Assembly: GCA_039927815.1 (NCBI GenBank)
Contig: JBDSUJ010000006.1
Location: forward strand, 1-6,695
DNA: 6,695 bases
Source: Croceibacterium_A sp039927815
GTDB lineage: Bacteria > Pseudomonadota > Alphaproteobacteria > Sphingomonadales > Sphingomonadaceae
Direction: 5' to 3'
Below the pieces are notes generated by a model. It worked only from the letters and a program-made list of their open reading frames with translations, was not told the origin of the DNA and ran no database searches. The translations under genes were made by a program, and so were the position numbers. Positions 6,679-6,695 of this stretch are shown one piece after another (positions within the stretch are counted from its first letter, which is position 1; every line of letters starts with the position of its first letter).

Positions 6679-6695
6679 CAGTGCGCCCCCTCATG
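6678..6695 (-). CDS. nuoM: 3' end of probable nuoM (5 codons and stop), partial
   Basis: Reading into nuoN on the minus strand, the frame that ends in the TGA overlapping the nuoN ATG encodes HEGAH before its stop. NuoM almost always precedes nuoN, and a TGATG junction is typical of these genes. The assignment rests on gene order and on this tiny tail only, so it is an inference; the body of the gene is outside the window. Confidence 0.45.
   Translation of the reverse strand, partial: HEGAH
6686..6692 (-). promoter_or_regulatory. ribosome binding site of nuoN
   Basis: The minus strand reads GAGGGGG, with seven bases to the ATG at 6678. It lies within the last codons of the upstream probable nuoM frame and supports the chosen nuoN start. 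Confidence 0.55.

Overview
This is a high-GC, gene-dense chromosomal window that looks alphaproteobacterial, most likely from the Sphingomonadales (an Erythrobacter, Novosphingobium or Sphingomonas relative). That placement is inference. It rests on the protein style and on the gene order nuoM/nuoN, birA, coaX, RNase J, DUF1467, which I recall as typical of that group. No mobile element, RNA gene, CRISPR array or foreign-looking island is visible.

Layout, left to right. Positions 2-1771 (+) hold the 3' 589 codons of a large Ala/Glu/Arg-rich coiled-coil protein that enters from the left edge. It ends in a compact, non-repetitive C-terminal segment that resembles polar-organiser proteins of the TipN type (tentative). 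Everything to the right is on the minus strand and reads as one tightly packed operon, transcribed right to left. In transcription order it contains the last codons of a probable nuoM (at the right edge), nuoN (complex I subunit N), birA (biotin-protein ligase), coaX (type III pantothenate kinase), rnj (ribonuclease J), and a small two-helix DUF1467 membrane protein.

Almost every junction in the operon overlaps or nearly does: TGATG at nuoM/nuoN, an 8-base gap with the Shine-Dalgarno partly inside the nuoN stop at nuoN/birA, TAATG at birA/coaX, ATGA at coaX/rnj, and a 4-base gap at rnj/DUF1467. This suggests translational coupling. The genes combine respiration (proton-pumping NADH dehydrogenase), cofactor supply (biotin attachment, first step of CoA synthesis) and RNA turnover.

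The operon and the coiled-coil gene converge and share a single CTAG that supplies the TAG stop codon on both strands. There is therefore no intergenic space or room for a conventional terminator between them. No stretch over 300 bases lacks a gene. The long open frames antisense to these genes are GC-rich shadows. I found no clear new biological system. The least-characterised parts are the coiled-coil protein with its conserved-looking tail, and the DUF1467 protein.
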